From Clostridiales bacterium (lineage in GTDB: Bacteria; Bacillota; Clostridia; Lutisporales; Lutisporaceae): a DNA stretch of 5,294 bases. Below, in pieces: positions 4,671-5,294 of this stretch. Every line of letters starts with the position of its first letter. The first letter of the stretch is position 1. The position numbers were made by a program, and so were the translations under genes. Below the pieces are notes generated by a model that searched no databases, had not been told where the DNA came from, and saw nothing but the letters and a program-made list of their open reading frames with translations. The stretch is taken from positions 1-5,294 of the forward strand of contig JAAYKT010000026.1 in NCBI GenBank assembly GCA_012522255.1, given 5' to 3'.

Positions 4671-5294
4671 TTTGTGTACTTCTGAATTTTCTCTTTGATT
4701 TCTGCGCTATCAGTATCAAGCGACAGCGCTGAGGTATAGGCCTCAAGCGCAGAAGGGATATCATCCAGCTTGATATATGTATCGCCTAGGTGCTCTTTGA
4801 TTACAGGGTCATCCACTAGTTCATCTGCCATCTTAAGATATTTAAGAGCTTCTTCATACCGAGATAATCGAAAATAGAGCCATCCTAAGGAATCTAGATA
4901 GGCTCCGTTATCTGGCTCAAGTTCAAGCGCGGATTTAATCAGCTCTTTCGCTTCCTGAAGGTTTATATCTGCCTCTACCCAAAGATAGCCCAAATAGTTT
5001 TTTGCAGGAGCGTGATTTGGATTAAGTTCTATTGCCTTCTTAAAAGCGGCATAAGATTCTTCTGCTTCACCTAGCTGGTCTTTTACTACCCCCAGATGAA
5101 AATAAGCCTGATCAGTCTCATTTATCTCTAAAGCTTTATTTAAGGATTTCTCCGCATCTGCTGGAAACCCAAGATGTTCCTGCATAAAAGACAGAAAAAG
5201 CCAGACAGAATATTCTTCAGGGAACAATTCCGAAAGTTTGCTAAATACCTCTTTTGCACGATCGGATTCATCTGTCTCCATATAAAAAATCCCC
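4667..5294 (-). CDS. TPR-repeat protein, C-terminal part (5' end outside window)
   Basis: This is a tetratricopeptide-repeat scaffold. Numbered from Met at 5281, units run at about 24-57, 58-91, 92-126, 127-158 and 159-193. They carry typical TPR residues: AYFHLGVVKDQLGEAEESYAAFKKAIELNPN in one, YLDSLGWLYFRLSRYEEAL.Y in another. The NYLGYLWVEADINLQEA ... LDSLGWLYFRL stretch matches the TPR proteins found beside lolB in Proteobacteria (PA4667-like), thought to act in envelope or outer-membrane biogenesis; the exact role is unproven. The frame stays open upstream of that Met (codons for GIFY) to the right edge, and the Met falls inside a repeat-like helix. The true start is therefore probably outside the window and an N-terminal signal sequence cannot be seen. 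It ends in TGA, overlapping the lipoprotein start by four bases. Confidence 0.9.
   Translation of the reverse strand, partial: GIFYMETDESDRAKEVFSKLSELFPEEYSVWLFLSFMQEHLGFPADAEKSLNKALEINETDQAYFHLGVVKDQLGEAEESYAAFKKAIELNPNHAPAKNYLGYLWVEADINLQEAKELIKSALELEPDNGAYLDSLGWLYFRLSRYEEALKYLKMADELVDDPVIKEHLGDTYIKLDDIPSALEAYTSALSLDTDSAEIKEKIQKYTN

Noticed and set aside
4522..4764. Minus-strand frame of 80 codons across the TPR/lipoprotein junction
   Set aside because: It lies in a different frame from both real genes, with no start signal or recognisable domain.

Overview
The window is AT-rich and looks bacterial. A lipoprotein signal peptide and a TPR / LolB-like lipoprotein / ispE / tRNA-Gln cluster point to a diderm (Gram-negative-type) bacterium. 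This gene order is known from many Proteobacteria and related phyla. The archease and thermophile-like RtcB hint at a deep-branching or anaerobic lineage such as Nitrospirota or a deltaproteobacterium-like group. That placement is a weak inference; nothing here fixes the taxon.

Layout. At positions 1-972, minus strand, archease and the 5' part of rtcB form a two-gene RNA-ligation operon joined by an ATGA overlap. Positions 973-1246 are a gene-poor AT-rich spacer. At about 1247-2179, plus strand, lies a lone EamA-family membrane transporter with no ordinary start codon at its natural N-terminus. Positions 2180-2316 are a short convergent spacer holding a weak hairpin and a possible gene remnant. 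At 2317-3111, minus strand, is a two-helix membrane protein with a Lys/Glu-rich linker containing an internal duplication and two C-terminal topoisomerase-type C4 zinc ribbons. Positions 3112-3318 are a spacer with a plausible promoter for that gene. From 3319 to the right edge, minus strand, runs a compact cluster transcribed leftwards: TPR protein (5' end missing), LolB-like lipoprotein, ispE and tRNA-Gln(UUG). The three genes overlap one another, and the tRNA starts one base after the ispE stop.

How the parts work together. TPR, LolB-like and IspE are a housekeeping cluster of envelope biogenesis and isoprenoid precursor synthesis, read with tRNA-Gln as one likely transcript. Archease is the activator of RtcB, so those two are a functional pair. 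The EamA gene breaks the strand pattern and looks like an acquired, possibly decaying gene. The best candidate for something undescribed is the membrane-anchored double zinc-ribbon protein. I see no phage, CRISPR, toxin-antitoxin or transposase gene, and no convincing new multi-gene system.
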